A stretch of DNA of 64,000 nucleotides from Salticus scenicus (GCA_963930645.1 OZ005648.1:248907436-248971435), one strand, 5' to 3'. Shown: positions 47,531 through 61,157, counted from the first letter of the stretch. Made by a program: numbers and translations. Notes: generated from the sequence alone by a model not told the origin.

Positions 47531-50500
47531 TAAGAAAAAAAAAAATTAATGATGTATGTACACTTGAAAGTTACTGTACAATTTCATAATCTTTATCATT
47601 TTGATGATGATAAAGTATGAGGTATTATGCTTAAAAATATATTCTCCAGATGCACTATAAATAATGATTGTACCAATGAATTAAAAAAAAAAAAAGTTGG
47701 TGTGTGTGTCTCTTTAGAATTTGGTTTACTTCATTATTTAAAAACCCTGCTATTAACCATTTACTTGCAAATTAGCCTTTAACAAAGTCATTTCCTTTTA
47801 TGCATGTCATAAAAACATGATTGGAAATACACATTAAAAAAAATAAGTATATAATAAGTACAACTAACAATCCGTTATTTTTGCTTTTTAAAGTTAGACG
47901 AATTTTTCTTAAATGAGATTATACTTATTTTAAAAATGCGTTTTGGTCATTATAAGCGTAATCTCCGGCATGAGGGATCACTGATTTGGTAGATCACGAA
48001 TTATCAGATGCAAATCAGTTGATTGATTGATAAATAGAACAATGAAAAATAATGTGACTTATTTACAATTAAATTTAAACTAAATACAACTAAATTTAAA
48101 ATGTTCCTCCTATCTTTTATTTAAAATTTTATCGTGATATCTTTTTTCTTAATAAATTGTCGATGTAAATATATTGAAGAAATTTAAGGATCGTATTTTG
48201 TATATTGTTATTATTTTATTATAAAAGAAAATGTATACAATAATCATATGTGTATAAATAAATAATAATAAAAAAAAATCTTGCATGATCAGACATATTA
48301 ATTTAATTAAAAAAAAAAAAAAAAAACTATCCGATCCTTAAAACTGTTAAATATAATGTAATATAAATTTGAAATAGTACACACACACATACACACACAC
48401 ATATATATATATATATATAATAAATAATTTAATTCCTTTACAATACTCAGCAAATGAGAGAAAGATGAAAATACCAACAATGAAATTAAAAGTTAGATGT
48501 ATTACGTATAAATATATATATATGTTTGAGCAATTTCAAGCATATTACCAAAACCTTATAATTTTGAATAAATCAAAAATCTTAAAAACTTTAAACTGAG
48601 GTGAATGAGTTTAAGATTTAAAGGAAAATTACAAATTATCTAAAGGCCAGAAATTATAACAAGGAAAATAACTCATGGAACTACATAGATAATGACTGAA
48701 GAAAAGACAAAAAAGAAATGCATAAAAATTTTGAAAATTTATCATTTGAAATTTATCATTTTAAAATTTGGTTATTATGCCTTATGAATTGAATTTACCA
48801 AATTTATCAAATTTGCCATTCCTCATGGAAAACACTATCTAATAGACATATTTTGAACTAAAAAGAAATTTTAATGCTTTTAATTCATCTGCTGAAACTT
48901 GTAGATGCAAATTTTACGGACAATCTACCTACCCGTTTTGGATACAGAGGTCTATTTGTAGCAGAAGTTTAATTTTTTAACTATTCTGTATATCGCTTAA
49001 CAATGTGATTTTAGGGAATATTACATAAACTTTAGATTTCTAGTCTAACGTTTTAAATATTACTCGTATAAATTAGGGATTGCATTTTCTAAAACAAAAA
49101 GGTTTATGCTAATGTAGCAAAATATTAATAAAATAATTTAATAATAATAATAATAATAACACACTAAGTTGCCCAGAGCTTTGGTAGGTTTACCTAAGGA
49201 GATTTTCAAATGCGCGACATCAATGACTTTCAGCATAAGGTACTTTGCCTGTAAATGTTGTTACACAGCAACAGAACCATCTGTGCGCGAAAACTAAATA
49301 TTACTTCTCCATAATGATTGAGTCGTCCTTGAAATATTGCTCAGTACTGATGGGATAATCTTCGAGGGATTAAGAATAATATTTAGAAAATTCTTAACTA
49401 GATTTTCTAGAGCAGAAATTTTTATGCTAATGTAGCAAAATATTAATAAAATAATAATAATAATCAAAATTCTCATTAAGTTGCCGGAAGCTTTGGTAGG
49501 TTTATCCAGGGAGATTTTCAGATGTGCGACATCAATGACTTTCAGCATAAGGAACATTGCCTATGAATGTTGTTACATAGCAATAGGACCATCTGTACAC
49601 GAAAACCGAGTATTACTACTCCATACTGACTGAGTCCTGTTTGGAATATTGCTCCGTACTGACACAATCATCTTCGAGGGATTAAGAATAATATTTATAA
49701 GTTCTTAACCATAATAATTAAAAATATTTAACTATAAGGATAAATATATTAACCATTTTATATCAAACACTTTTTGTGGGGGGTGTTTAAGCAATCACTG
49801 CATTGTATATTTATCATAAGTGATTGTGGTGATTGAAATTTTAAACAGACGCAGAACCTCAAAGAAAATATTGATATTAAATTAAATTGAAAAAAAAAAA
49901 AAAAAAATGTTGGCAATTATCAAACAAACGTTGAATATAAATGCATTAAAATATAAATAAATAAAATAAATAATTTTTTTTCTATCAATTTAAAAATGTT
50001 GAATAATTTGAACTAAACTAAAAATGTTCCTGCTATTTTTTTCAGTAAAATTTTATCTGGATTTTTTTTAATAAATCATCAATATAAATATAATGAACAA
50101 ATTTAAGCATTAGATTTTGTTTATTATTGTTAATTTCTGAGAAAAAAGAATCAAAACCACAATCCTACGTGAAAAAATAGAAAAAACTCATGCATGATCA
50201 GGCAAATGAATTAAAGAAAAATATTTTTAAAATTCGACGTAAATTCGATCCTTAAAACTATTACAGGTAATAATAATATATATGGAAGAAATGCTCGAGT
50301 AAATTCTATCCTACTCGCCTTATAATTTTGGAGACATCAAACATCTAAAAAACTTTGAATGAGTTTAAACGTTTGATTTTTAGGCAAATTACAAATTATT
50401 TAAAGAGCAGAATGTATAAAAATAACGTATAGAAGTACATAAACACTTTGACTCATAGAAATTGCGTAGACAAATTGAAAAAATATTCAAAATTTATTAT

Positions 50501-50590
50501 TTGAAAATTTAGTTTTCTTTTCCTTATGGATTATTCGATTTATTAAAATTGACGTTTCCTATGCAAACAATGACCTACTGAACATCTTTT

Positions 50591-50592
<2 letters not shown>

Positions 50593-50631
<39 letters not shown>
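50593..50631. repeat. (TA)n microsatellite
   Basis: About 19 TA dinucleotides inside the second 1.8-kb repeat unit. Confidence 0.95.
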
Positions 50632-50635
<4 letters not shown>

Positions 50636-51632
50636 TTAACAATAAGAATGAGAATATATATATATACGTATATATATATATGTATACACCTTTCAACTCC
50701 TCACCTGAAGCTTGTAGATGCAAATTTTGCGGCAATCAGCCTATCCGTTTTAATTACAGGAAGCAGTTTATAGAAGAAGTTTAATTATAGCTATTCTATT
50801 GATCGTTTAACAATATAGTTTTAGGGAATTGTATATAAATTTTAGATTTCTAGCCTAAAGTTTTAAATAATAGTCTAACTTCGAGAGAATATTTTTTTTA
50901 ACGGAAAATTTTGTGCTAATGTAGAAATAAATAATAAAAATAAATAAATTAATTAAAAAACCTCGTGAGGAACTTCCTAGAGTTATGCTAAGTTTATCTA
51001 TAGGGATTTTCAGAAGAAGTGACACTCGTGACTTTCAACGTCAGGAGCTTTGCCTGTAAATGTTGTTATACAACAACAGAATGATCTGTGCACGAAAACT
51101 AAATATTATTTCTCCTTACTGACTCCTCTAAATACTGCTCCTTACCGATTGAATCATCTCCAAAGAATTAAACAAAATATTTACAAATTTTTAACAATAA
51201 ATAATAAAGTAATTTAACTATAAGGATAAAAAATATTCATTGCTGCTATGAAAACTTTCAGGGGATTGGGTAACTCAAAAAAAAATATATATATGCTCAG
51301 TTTAAAAGTAAAATATTTTCGATTATTATTAAATAAACGTTGAATACAAATGCTTTGGGTGAAGCATTAATAATAAGATAGTAATAATAATAATTTATAA
51401 TAATTCCAATAATTTAAAATGCAACTCCTTTATTTATTTATTATTTATTTATTATTCAGTTATTTTATTTATTTTTTTAAAGACTAATGTCAATAGAAAT
51501 ATTTTGAACAAATTCAAGAAACGGATTTTCTTTATCGTTGTTAGTTTGTGGGGAAAAACAAAGATTTAAACCCTAAACTTAGGTGAAAAAGAAGGGAAAA
51601 TCATGCTTGAACAAACATATGAATTTGTAAAA

Positions 51633-52378
51633 AGAGGTCCCTTCCTAAAATTTTAAGGTTTTATGTAAGTTTTTTTTAGGTTTCTTTAAACAGGTAATTT
51701 TTCAGGTTTTAGAGGTATTTAAAATAAGGTATTATCAAGGCTTTAATGGTGCAAAATAAAGCCATAATGAAAGCTCTATTAATACCTCCACAGGTTTCTC
51801 AGAAATACCTTACGGCACTTTTCCGAAACTTATTGCAGGTTTTTTATAAATACCAAAAGGTTTTTATAAAATAACATGAATTACGTAGGTATTTTTAATA
51901 AACCTACAAAGTCTTTTTAATACCTTTCCAATGTTTTTTGAAGGTTTTCCGTAGGTTTCTTTTAACAGGCATTTTACACGTTTCAGAGGTATTTAAAATA
52001 AGGTATTATCAAGGCTTTAATGGTGCAAAATAAAGCCATAATAAAAGCTCTATTAATACTATAGGTTTCTCTGCTATACCTTATGGTATTTTTCATAAAC
52101 TTATTGCAGGTTTTTAATAAATACCAAAAGGTTTTTATAAAATATCATGAATTATGTAGGTATTTTTAATAAACCTACAAAAAAATTTTTTAATACCTTT
52201 CCAATGTTTTTTGAAGGTTTTCCATAGGTTTCTTTTAACAGGTATTTCACAGGTTTTAGAGGTATTTAAAATAAGGTATTATCAAGGATTTAATGGTGCA
52301 AAATAAAGCCATAATAAAAGCTCTATTAATACCTCCATAGGTTTCTCAGAAATACCTTACGGTATTTTTCAGAAACGC
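51633..52378. repeat. ~305-bp tandem array rich in GGTATT/AATACC, inserted in a repeat unit
   Basis: AAAATAAGGTATTATCAAGG occurs at about 51721, 52004 and 52268 and is followed by a ~280-bp unit. The sequence alternates short motifs with their reverse complements (AGGTTT, GGTATTT, AATACCT, AAACCTAC), so the array can fold extensively. It interrupts the landmark order of the third 1.8-kb unit between GAATTTG (51627) and CAAATCCGATCC (52378), which indicates an insertion. Confidence 0.75.
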
Positions 52379-52599
52379 AAATCCGATCCTTAAACCTCTT
52401 ATATATGATATGATACGTTTTTAAAAAAAATGTCGAGCAGTTTCAAGCCTATTTTGCAAACTTTGAAGAAATCATTTTGAAGGCAGCAAACATATGAAAA
52501 AACATCTCTATTTAAAATCAGAATAAAAGACAAAGGTTTGTTTAAAAAGATGTAACAGGCGTTTTTATATGAATATGTTTTAGAAAGTTTTAAAAAATT

Positions 52600-54735
52600 A
52601 ACTTTAATGTAATATATATTACATATATTACATTAAAGTATTGTTTGGCACCTTTTTCTATTGATACTTACTTTTAGTTATTTTCAGTTTTAAGATTGTG
52701 TAATAAATAAAGAGGTATATTGTAGTATTTAGCATGGAAGACCGGAAAGCTAACTATTCGGTAAACAAATAATTAATTCATTGATGCGACGCTAGAGTCG
52801 GTCGTAGTAAAAAAAGGCCTCTGGCTATTTTAGTTACAGGGGATGATTTTCTCTCCGTCTCTAAAAAGCGTAGGAGTTTTACTCCAAAATTATATTTCTC
52901 CTAGATCAAACGAAATGTTCGTCTAGATTTAGTTAATCCTAGTATCAGGCTTACCAAATGAACTTTTGTCAGTCGCGAGTTTTGAACCTTCTTACTAATA
53001 AAATGTTTCCTTTTTTAATATTTATTTTTAATAAAATTTCCCAAGTGCCGGATTATTTTTTATTATTTGGCTTATTTTTTATTTTTTTTATATTAATTTT
53101 AATGTCTTGTGACCCCCCCCCCCCTACCCAATCAAAAGGGACTGTAATATAGCTTTAGTATAAAAAGTCACAAAATTGGTATTTTTGTCAAATTTTGACA
53201 TTTCATAGATGTTGTGTCCTCTTAAAAGTGAATCGAGCTTTTTATTAAAAATAATTATGTCCTATACATTGGTAATTGATCTCTTCTGTGATCTGTAGTA
53301 GTTTTATTGGTTTATTTTTTCACCTTATGGGAATGAAACAGACCGCATGCTATTATTTACCATTACAAAATATATTGAATCATCTTTAAAATGACTGTTA
53401 AAATACCGTAAATAACATATTTCTAACAATTTTTGAGCTTATGGTTTGTTTTCCAAAATTTTGATGGATAATGGAAAATCCTAAAGATATTTTATTTAAA
53501 AAAACGCAGACACTTACTTATGTCAATTTATCACGCAATTGGATCATCTGTCAGAAAAGTGTCTACGCCTACTAGATTAATAATACACGAAATATTTCTC
53601 AATAAGAGAGTAATACTCTAAATAAGTTTTACTTTAAAAAATGGTTTAAATATTAATTTTCCATTAATTATTTAAAGAGAACATAATTCACTAATGTAGT
53701 TACTTAGCACTTACTGCATATAAAATTCCATATTACTTTAAGCATGCTTATATAATGTTTTAACTGTTTTATTCCTTTTAAAAGTGCTTAAAATTTTTGA
53801 AACAACAACATAAATATGAAAATACATTTAAAAAACATAAAGAAACACGTGACAAGCTTTTTAAAAATATACTTCTTAATGTTTATTGCACAAACAAAGA
53901 ATATATGTGTACTGTACATTATCAAGATTGACACTATAGAAATTTCTTGTATATAATGCAATTAAAAGTAAAAAAAAAAAAAAAAAAAGTATTTGAATAA
54001 ATAAATAAAAATTCGTCGTAGAACGACTTGATTTAAGGAGAATATTGAGTAATACCAAAGTGACTATTGCTTTATTTTACTTACTAACAACATTATAACT
54101 TAATGCTGCAAAAAAACGAATTTTTATTAAAAAATCACTTTAATAGTTTTTTCATTTATGTATATTGCGGCATACATAATACATGCTTGATACGTATTGC
54201 TTTATTTGTGTTTGAATTATTAAGCTTAATACAGGATGGATAAAGTGTACATTTGAATGTTTGATTTTGGTTCGTGTTAAACTTGCAGGTTTGAAATATT
54301 ATGTTTCATCTAAGTATTTGACTTGATTACACAGGTCTTAAAAGAAAAAAAAAATCCCCGGCATAAAATATTTTGTTAAAATTTATGTTTCCAAAGATGC
54401 TAAATCCAAAAATGACCCTCCATTTCTGCCCATCATGTACTAGGTTTTTTTTTTTTTTTTTTTCCAACATAATAGGAGGTTATAACAAGAAGTCACTAAT
54501 TTATTGCATTGAACTATACTTATTTTTTCTTATATGATATATTTGCCATTAAATCCTGTTTTTTTTATTTATTATTTTTTTTTTTAATGCCTATTTGAAC
54601 ACGTTTTCAGTTTTACCCCCTTGACGCCTACTTCCCACAACTCAAAATTTTCATTTTGTGTTCTTTTTTTCTTTTTTTAAATTAAGTATTTTTTTAAATA
54701 AGAAATAATTTTTAATTTCCGTCTTTATCATCAAA
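52600..54735. other. AT-rich non-coding stretch
   Basis: No gene is supported. An AT palindrome (TTAATGTAATATA and its complement) lies at about 52606-52640. A GC-richer segment at 52770-52960 has no recognised motif. ATTGGATCATCTGTCA near 53539 resembles ATTGGGTCATCCATCA near 45983, suggesting a shared weak repeat. Confidence 0.35.
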
Positions 54736-54739
54736 AAAG

Positions 54740-54743
54740 TTTT

Positions 54744-54776
<33 letters not shown>

Positions 54777-55835
54777 GATATATTTTTTTTTTTTTAAATT
54801 ATTGTTTTCGATTTTAGTGCGTAAAAATCTATAAGTAATACTAAATAAAATTTTGCAGTTTTCTACTTGCGGACCTATGTTATTGCTTAATATTACTTAA
54901 CATAATACAATTTTTTGGGTTATTTATGGTATTACTTACAGTGCTTTTGTTACTGATACTTGGTCTATATTTATGACACAAAACCGATTCGCACATAAAA
55001 TTTGTCTTACAGTTTTATCGATAGAAAATTGAATTCGCAGAAGGAAAAAAAAAAAAAAAAAAAAGGGGGGGGGGAATTTTTAAATATTGTTTTCGATTTT
55101 AGTGAGTAAAACTTTATAAGAAATACTAGATAAAATTACACAGTTTTTTGCTTGCAGACCTATGCTATTGCTTAATATTACTTACCATGATACAATTTTT
55201 GTGCTATTTAGGTATTACTTACAGTGCTTTTGTCATTGTTGCTTACTATATATTTATTGACTCGCACATAAAATTTGTCATACAGTTTTATCGATAGAAA
55301 ATTGAATTCGCAGAAGGAAAAAAAAAAAAAAAAAAGATTTAAATTTTTAAATATTGTTTTCGATTTTAGTGAGTAAAAATCTATAAGAAATACTAAATAA
55401 AATTACACAGTTTTTTGCTTGCTGACTTATGTTATTACTTAATATCACTGAACATGATACAATTTTTGTGCTATTTAGGTATTACTTACAGTGCTTTTGT
55501 TATTGATACTTACTATATATTTACTGACTCGCACATAAAATTTTTCTTACAGTTTTATCGATAGAAAATTGAATTCGTAGGGAGAAAAATGATGTAATTT
55601 TTTAGTACTGTTTTGGTTTTTAGTGAGTAAAATTCTGTAAGAAATACTAAATAAAATTATACATTTTATTCGAGTCAATCAACAAATTGACTCGCACATA
55701 AAATTTGTCTTACAGTTTTATTGATAGAAAATTGAATTCATAGAAGAAAAAAAAAAAAAAAAAAAAGAAAGGTATTCTTTAGAATTGTTTTGGTTTTAGC
55801 GTGTAAAAATCTATAAAAAATATTAAATAAAATTC

Positions 55836-55871
<36 letters not shown>

Positions 55872-56026
55872 TGCAGACCTATGTTATTGCTTAATATTGC
55901 TGAACATGATGCAATTTTTTGTGCTATTTAGGTATTATTTACAGTGCTTTTGTTATTGATACTTACTCTATATTTATGACACCAAATTGACTCGCACATA
56001 ACAGTTGTCTTACAGTTTTATCAATA
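54740..56026. repeat. ~270-bp tandem array, about five units
   Basis: CAGTTTTATCGATAGAAAAT (ending in TGAATTC) recurs at about 55011, 55284 and 55551 and in variant form at 55717 and 56007. Each is preceded by TTTTCGATTTTAGTGAGTAA and TATTACTTACAGTGCTTTTG, and followed in most units by a long poly-A run. The fourth unit is shortened to about 166 bp. The last unit stops where the inverted composite array begins. Confidence 0.85.
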
Positions 56027-57925
56027 TACAAGAAAGAAAAATCATGCAGTACGCATTGATTAGTAACACTTTCCAACTGTACGTAATTGTTGTATCGAAT
56101 AACTTTTAATATTCTTTGCCTACGTTATCACACAACAGACAGAAGGACTGAAAAATATACAGATAGACTAATTGATTTTAAAATTACTCTTAGACATTTT
56201 GGAAAGTGTTAAAAAGGCTTAACGCAAAAGAAAATGCAGCCATTAGATTATAATTACAGATTTTGATCTCTCTGAATATTTCAGTGTAGCCCTGTAAATC
56301 AGAAAGTTAATCATATCATATTCTATACAAAACATTATTTTAGAGTATTAACAATAAATTTCAATATTTTTATGATTTTTACAGTAGAAAGACTTTTAAA
56401 TATAATTTTCAAAAAATTCTGTCCTAAAACGTAATGCATTAGCATTTTTTTTTTTTTTTTGTCCCTGTAAACAAACTAGTTGTACAGGACCTATTAATGT
56501 CATTTTAAATGGGGAAAATTCTATAGGGATAATGTTTATAAAAACAACACTCATAGAACAAAATGCGTTTGAATGCTTTTGGGTGTCCCTGTACACAAAC
56601 CAGAGGAGATATTCACTCCATTTTCAATATCGAACATACGATAGTGAACTGCAATAAAATATATCAGTTTCGAGGAATTCCACAAATAATTACAGGAGTT
56701 GGAGCGGGGGCTTACAACAGGCAGACAGATGGACAGATACACAAACTGAAATCATATTCACACTTAAAAATGTTAGAAAGTGTTAGAAACACTCAATGTA
56801 AACAAAAGTAATATTTCAGCAATTTTTTGTTAATAGCTCTTAATATAAATGGGTATTTTTCTGTCACCCTGTTAATCTAATGCTAATTATGCTATATTGT
56901 ATGCAAAGCATTTTTTTGTGCATATAAATAAAATATTTCAATTTCCTAAAACTTCGTGGAAAGTAAAGTAATTAAAATTTGATTTATAGAAATCTCTCTC
57001 ATAGAACGCAATGCTTTGGAATACTTTTGAGTGTCCCTGTATATAAATAGGTGGTGATATTTCCTCCATTTTATACAGGAAACATCCAGTAGGGAATTGG
57101 AATAATATATTTTAATTTCATTAACATATGTCTACAGTAAAGGTATGAAAAAAAGGTTTACAGAAATAGCTCTCATACAACAAAATGCTTTGAAATAGTT
57201 TCGGGTGTCTCTGTACACAAACCAGTAGAGGTATAAACTCCATTTTCAATAGGGAATATCCGATAGTGAACTTGAATAACATATATCAGTTCTAAGAAAT
57301 TCCATAAATATTTACGGGAGTTAGAGATCGGACAGACAGACAGGCAGACAGACAGCCGGACGGACAGGCAGATACACAAAGCTGAAATCATATTCACACT
57401 TAAAAAATGCTAGAAAGTGTTAAAAACGCTTAACGTAAACGAAAGTACAATTCTAGCAATTTTTTATTAATACCTCTTAATATAACTGGATATTTTTATG
57501 CCACCCTGTAAATTTAATGCTAATCATGCCACATTCTATGCAAAGCATTCTTTTGTGCATGTAAATAACATATTTCAATTTCTTAAAACTTCGTGGAAAG
57601 TAAAGTTATTAAAATTTGATTTATAGAAATATCTCTCATAGAACGCAAATGCTTTGGAATACTTTTGAGTGTCCGTGTATTTAAATCCGTGGTGGTATTT
57701 CCTCCATTTTATACAGGGAACATCCAGTAGGGAATTTGAATGACATATTTCAATTTCATGAAGATATGTCTAAAGTAAAGGTATGAAAATATGGTTTATA
57801 GAAATAGCTCTCATAGAACACAATGCTTTGAAATACTTTCGGGTGTCCCTGTCCACAAACCAGTAGAGGTATAAACTCCATTTTCAATAGGGAACATCCG
57901 ATAGTGAACTTGAATAACATATACC
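56027..57925 (-). repeat. Truncated inverted copy of the composite array at 34040-37852
   Basis: Read on the minus strand, it carries the same units: (TCTG)n tract, GGAGTTTATACCTC, TTCTATGAGAG and AACACTTTC boundaries (about 56204, 56777 and 57410 on this strand). It starts with the reverse complement of exactly the sequence that ends the plus-strand array (37814-37852), so both share a defined terminus. The other side is cut at 57925 by the AACGTT cluster. Confidence 0.85.
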
Positions 57926-58315
57926 CAAGCAGCACCTAAACGTTCTCTGAACGTTCAAATATTGTTCTGCAAACACGTTCTAAGAACGTTCACTTTGAAC
58001 GTGTTATAGACGTCTATTTGTCCATCTTGAAGACGTACAATAGTACGGTTCAGAGAACGTTCAATGAACGTGTAACTATCACCATTGGTGTTATAGAAGC
58101 GTTCTGAGAACGTTCTATGTATACGGTCTCAGAACGTTCTAAACGTGTTTAGAACGTTTTCAAAACGTTATACACATTTTCAGAACGTTCTAGAAAACGT
58201 ACTGTAAACGTTCTAAAATAGTGTAGCAACGTTCTGAAAACGTTCTATACACACGTTCTCACAACGTTATGTAAGCAATTTTTGAATGTTCTTTGAACGT
58301 GCTAAAAATGTGTTT
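57926..58315. repeat. Dense AACGTT / GAACGTTC palindrome cluster
   Basis: About 390 bp contain 13 exact AACGTT hexamers and about ten close variants (GAACGTG, CACGTTC, AAACGT). Many extend to GAACGTTC or AGAACGTTCT and spacing is irregular, about 10-40 bp. The left edge reads ACCCAAGCAGCACC and abruptly replaces the composite array. There is no unit of fixed length, unlike the other arrays. Confidence 0.85.
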
Positions 58316-58339
58316 CATGTATAATAAAATGGAAGAACT

Positions 58340-58508
58340 CGCAACATTTGTTCCGGGTCGAAAGAAGACACGACCCTTCGTCAGACGAACATAGTAGGCA
58401 CGAATGCTGCAAATACAAGAGCTACGTTGCAGTTTTTTTTGCAGCACTGGTGCCTACTTTGTTCGGTTGAGGAAGGGTTGTGTCTTTTCTCGACCCGAAA
58501 CAATTGCT
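58340..58508. repeat. Long imperfect hairpin (about 68-bp arms)
   Basis: The left arm with GGGTCGAAAGAAGACACGAC and GTAGGCAC is complementary, with about 15 percent mismatches, to the right arm with GTGCCTAC and GTTGTGTCTTTTCTCGACCC. The loop is about 30 bp. The stem is GC-rich for this window. It is a foldback element or possible structured transcript. Confidence 0.75.
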
Positions 58509-58510
58509 TA

Positions 58511-60600
58511 AAATAATATTAATGAAATAAAATAAATAATTAAAGAAAAATAAATAAATAAACTTCAAAATTTAAAACATTTAGAAGCATTAAGAATCAC
58601 CTTCATATTGTTTGTCTATGTTTTTTCTTTCTTTCTTTTCTTTCTTTCTTTCTTTCTTTTATTTTTCTTCCTGTTGGATTTTGTGATTTATTTGTATGTA
58701 CGTGTGCATACTTGCCTTTGTGTTATAAAATTTTACATACACGTCTTCAAATATAATAACATACAGTATTTTCAATTTTTTTTTTTTTTTTGAAAACTAT
58801 AATCAAAGAAAACTGAAAAATTTTAAGATGCTCCTTACTGACTAATTATTATTTTTCCCTTTGATTTTACATTCTTATATTTTAACAATAGAACTTAACC
58901 ATATTTGGGTAATTAATTTGTGAATTTCTTGTTAAGTTAGAATATATATATATGTTTAAATACTGAAACTTATTGCAAACTTTTGGCATTCAAACATAGA
59001 ACTATTTTTAAAAGATTAACTTATCAATGAATTCACAAATGAATACCTAGATATGTTATATATTCTATTGATAAAGAGTAATAATGTACAAATGATGGGA
59101 GAAAATAAAAATATTTAAGAGAAGTATTTAAAAAATAATAATAATAATTAATTAATCTATTTATTTATTTATTTTTTAATTTAAATCGATTTTGTGAAGT
59201 TTTAATTTTAAAGTATTGATTTAAAGCTTATGAATTTTACTTACACATGCATTGAAATATAACAATATAAAATATGATAAAATTTCTTGAAAATCTTTTA
59301 AATATAAAATAAATAAATTTTAAAATTTAAAATATTTTTTAAAATTTTTAGAGAGCCGGCTGCTAACTATTTTTTCCCTTGATTTTACAATACTACAGTG
59401 TAATAATAAAATCTAAACAAGTATACTTAAATATATCTAACATTAAATTGTAATAATACAAAATCGAATGGGGAAAAAAATAGTAATAATAATAAATAAT
59501 TAAAAGGTAATTAGCATGAAAAATTTAAAAATTAAAGTTTTCAAATTATTATTATTATTACTCTTTATTTATTTATTTATTTATTTTTTATGGTTTTTGA
59601 AAACTTTAATTTATTTAATTTTTTAAATTTTAATGCAGATTTGGGCAAAACTATGCAAATCCTAGACTAGACATATGAAAATTGTGTAGAATGAACTTAT
59701 CTGTAATAGTGTATCCAAATGTCAGGAAGAAATCTTAAACCAAACGCAATGAAAATGATGTCAGAAAAAGTTACCGTTATCTATCTTGGACCTTGGAGTC
59801 CTTCCGTAGTCATAACTGGCAAACCCAATAAAAATTTCACAGTTTGGCGAATTTTTTCTTTTATTTTTAAGATTCAAGATTCAGCAAAATGTATGTCACT
59901 TTTATATTATTAATTGAAAAGGAATTTATTTTAGTTATATTTATTATTTTTATGAGAAATACAAAACTCAAGATTTTTATTCAGATTTTTTTTTTAATGT
60001 TACGTGTTATTGCGTATCTATTTAATAATATTTTACATGATAATTGACGTTTATTATGAAGTAAAATATACAAATTTTATCGTAACTAAAATAATCGCAT
60101 ACCTGCTTATATGAATCAATTACAATAAATTACAGGAAATGTTAAACTTTTGTCTTGTGACTATCACACAATTCTTTTCTTTATTTTCTAATACAATTCA
60201 CATAGTTTAGATCAAATCACACATTTTACATAGTAAAATTGAAAAACAAAATAAAATTAATAAATAAATAAATAATAATAACAATAAACTTTTTTATTAT
60301 TATTATTAAAAAAATATCGATAACTTTGTTTTACATTATCACAGATAAGTGATTCAACCGTTCGCTTTAAAAGATATCAACGAGTAATTTTGAAAAAATA
60401 TTATAAAAATTTACACACCCGAGGAGTGGGGAAGGATTGTTAAAAGTCTTCATGTTCACCGTTAATATTTGAAAAAAATCAGTTTCACAATGTTCATCTA
60501 AAGAAATCCCTATTGTGTGCATTTATAAGAAATTTTCTCCTCTATTGTAATATTAAAATTTTGAAAAAATAAATGACAGCGCGACTTGTTGAGCGTTATA
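58511..60600. other. AT-rich non-coding stretch
   Basis: No gene is supported. The stretch has (TTTC)n at about 58626-58660, poly-T at about 58779-58791 and many (AATA)/(ATTT) tracts. Confidence 0.4.
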
Positions 60601-61122
60601 TGTGTAAAAAAAAAAGAAGGTAATAATCACTAACTGATATCAAGATGGAGCTAAATATAAGTTTTCAGGAAATTCTGTTCATTAGTTTTTGACTTATAGT
60701 TGACACAAAATTCTTATCACACATATTCATACACACAGACAAACAGGCATTTTCTAAGAAATATCAATTTTTTATTAGAACATCTTAAAAAGGGAAAAAT
60801 CTATCGAAACGCGAAGGTCAAAAATATTTACGAATCAAATCTTTCTTCTTTTTATTATAGAAGAAAGTAATAAATAAATAAGGAAAACAAAATTTTTAGC
60901 TACTTTTTTTTTTTTATTGTTTCAGCTTCTAAATTTACAATATCATAAAGATCATTTACAACGTATCATCACTGTTTATTATTATTATGTTTGTTACTTA
61001 CATAAGAAAAAAGCACTAGATTTGTGGAAATGTTCAACTTCCGGTTTTCGATAAATATAGACGTTTTGTGACTTCTGAGTATGATTTGGCTTTTTTATCA
61101 TTTGAAAATGACTGTGAGTTCG

Positions 61123-61126
61123 TTAA

Positions 61127-61157
<31 letters not shown>

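Larger units (their letters stand above)
48100..52560. repeat. Diverged ~1.8-kb direct repeats
   Basis: Landmarks recur in order. CTTGTAGATGCAAATTTT occurs at about 48898 and 50709. CTAATGTAG.AAA occurs at about 49111, 49429 and 50915. GCGACATCAATGACTTTCAG and variants occur at about 49213, 49528 and 51019. CATGATCAG followed by CGATCCTTAAAAC occurs at about 48287, 50192 and, split by an insertion, 51603 and 52382. A ~318-bp internal duplication lies at 49105-49740. Units differ by many substitutions. The open frame at 49294-49557 (minus) is not preserved in the third copy. Confidence 0.7.
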
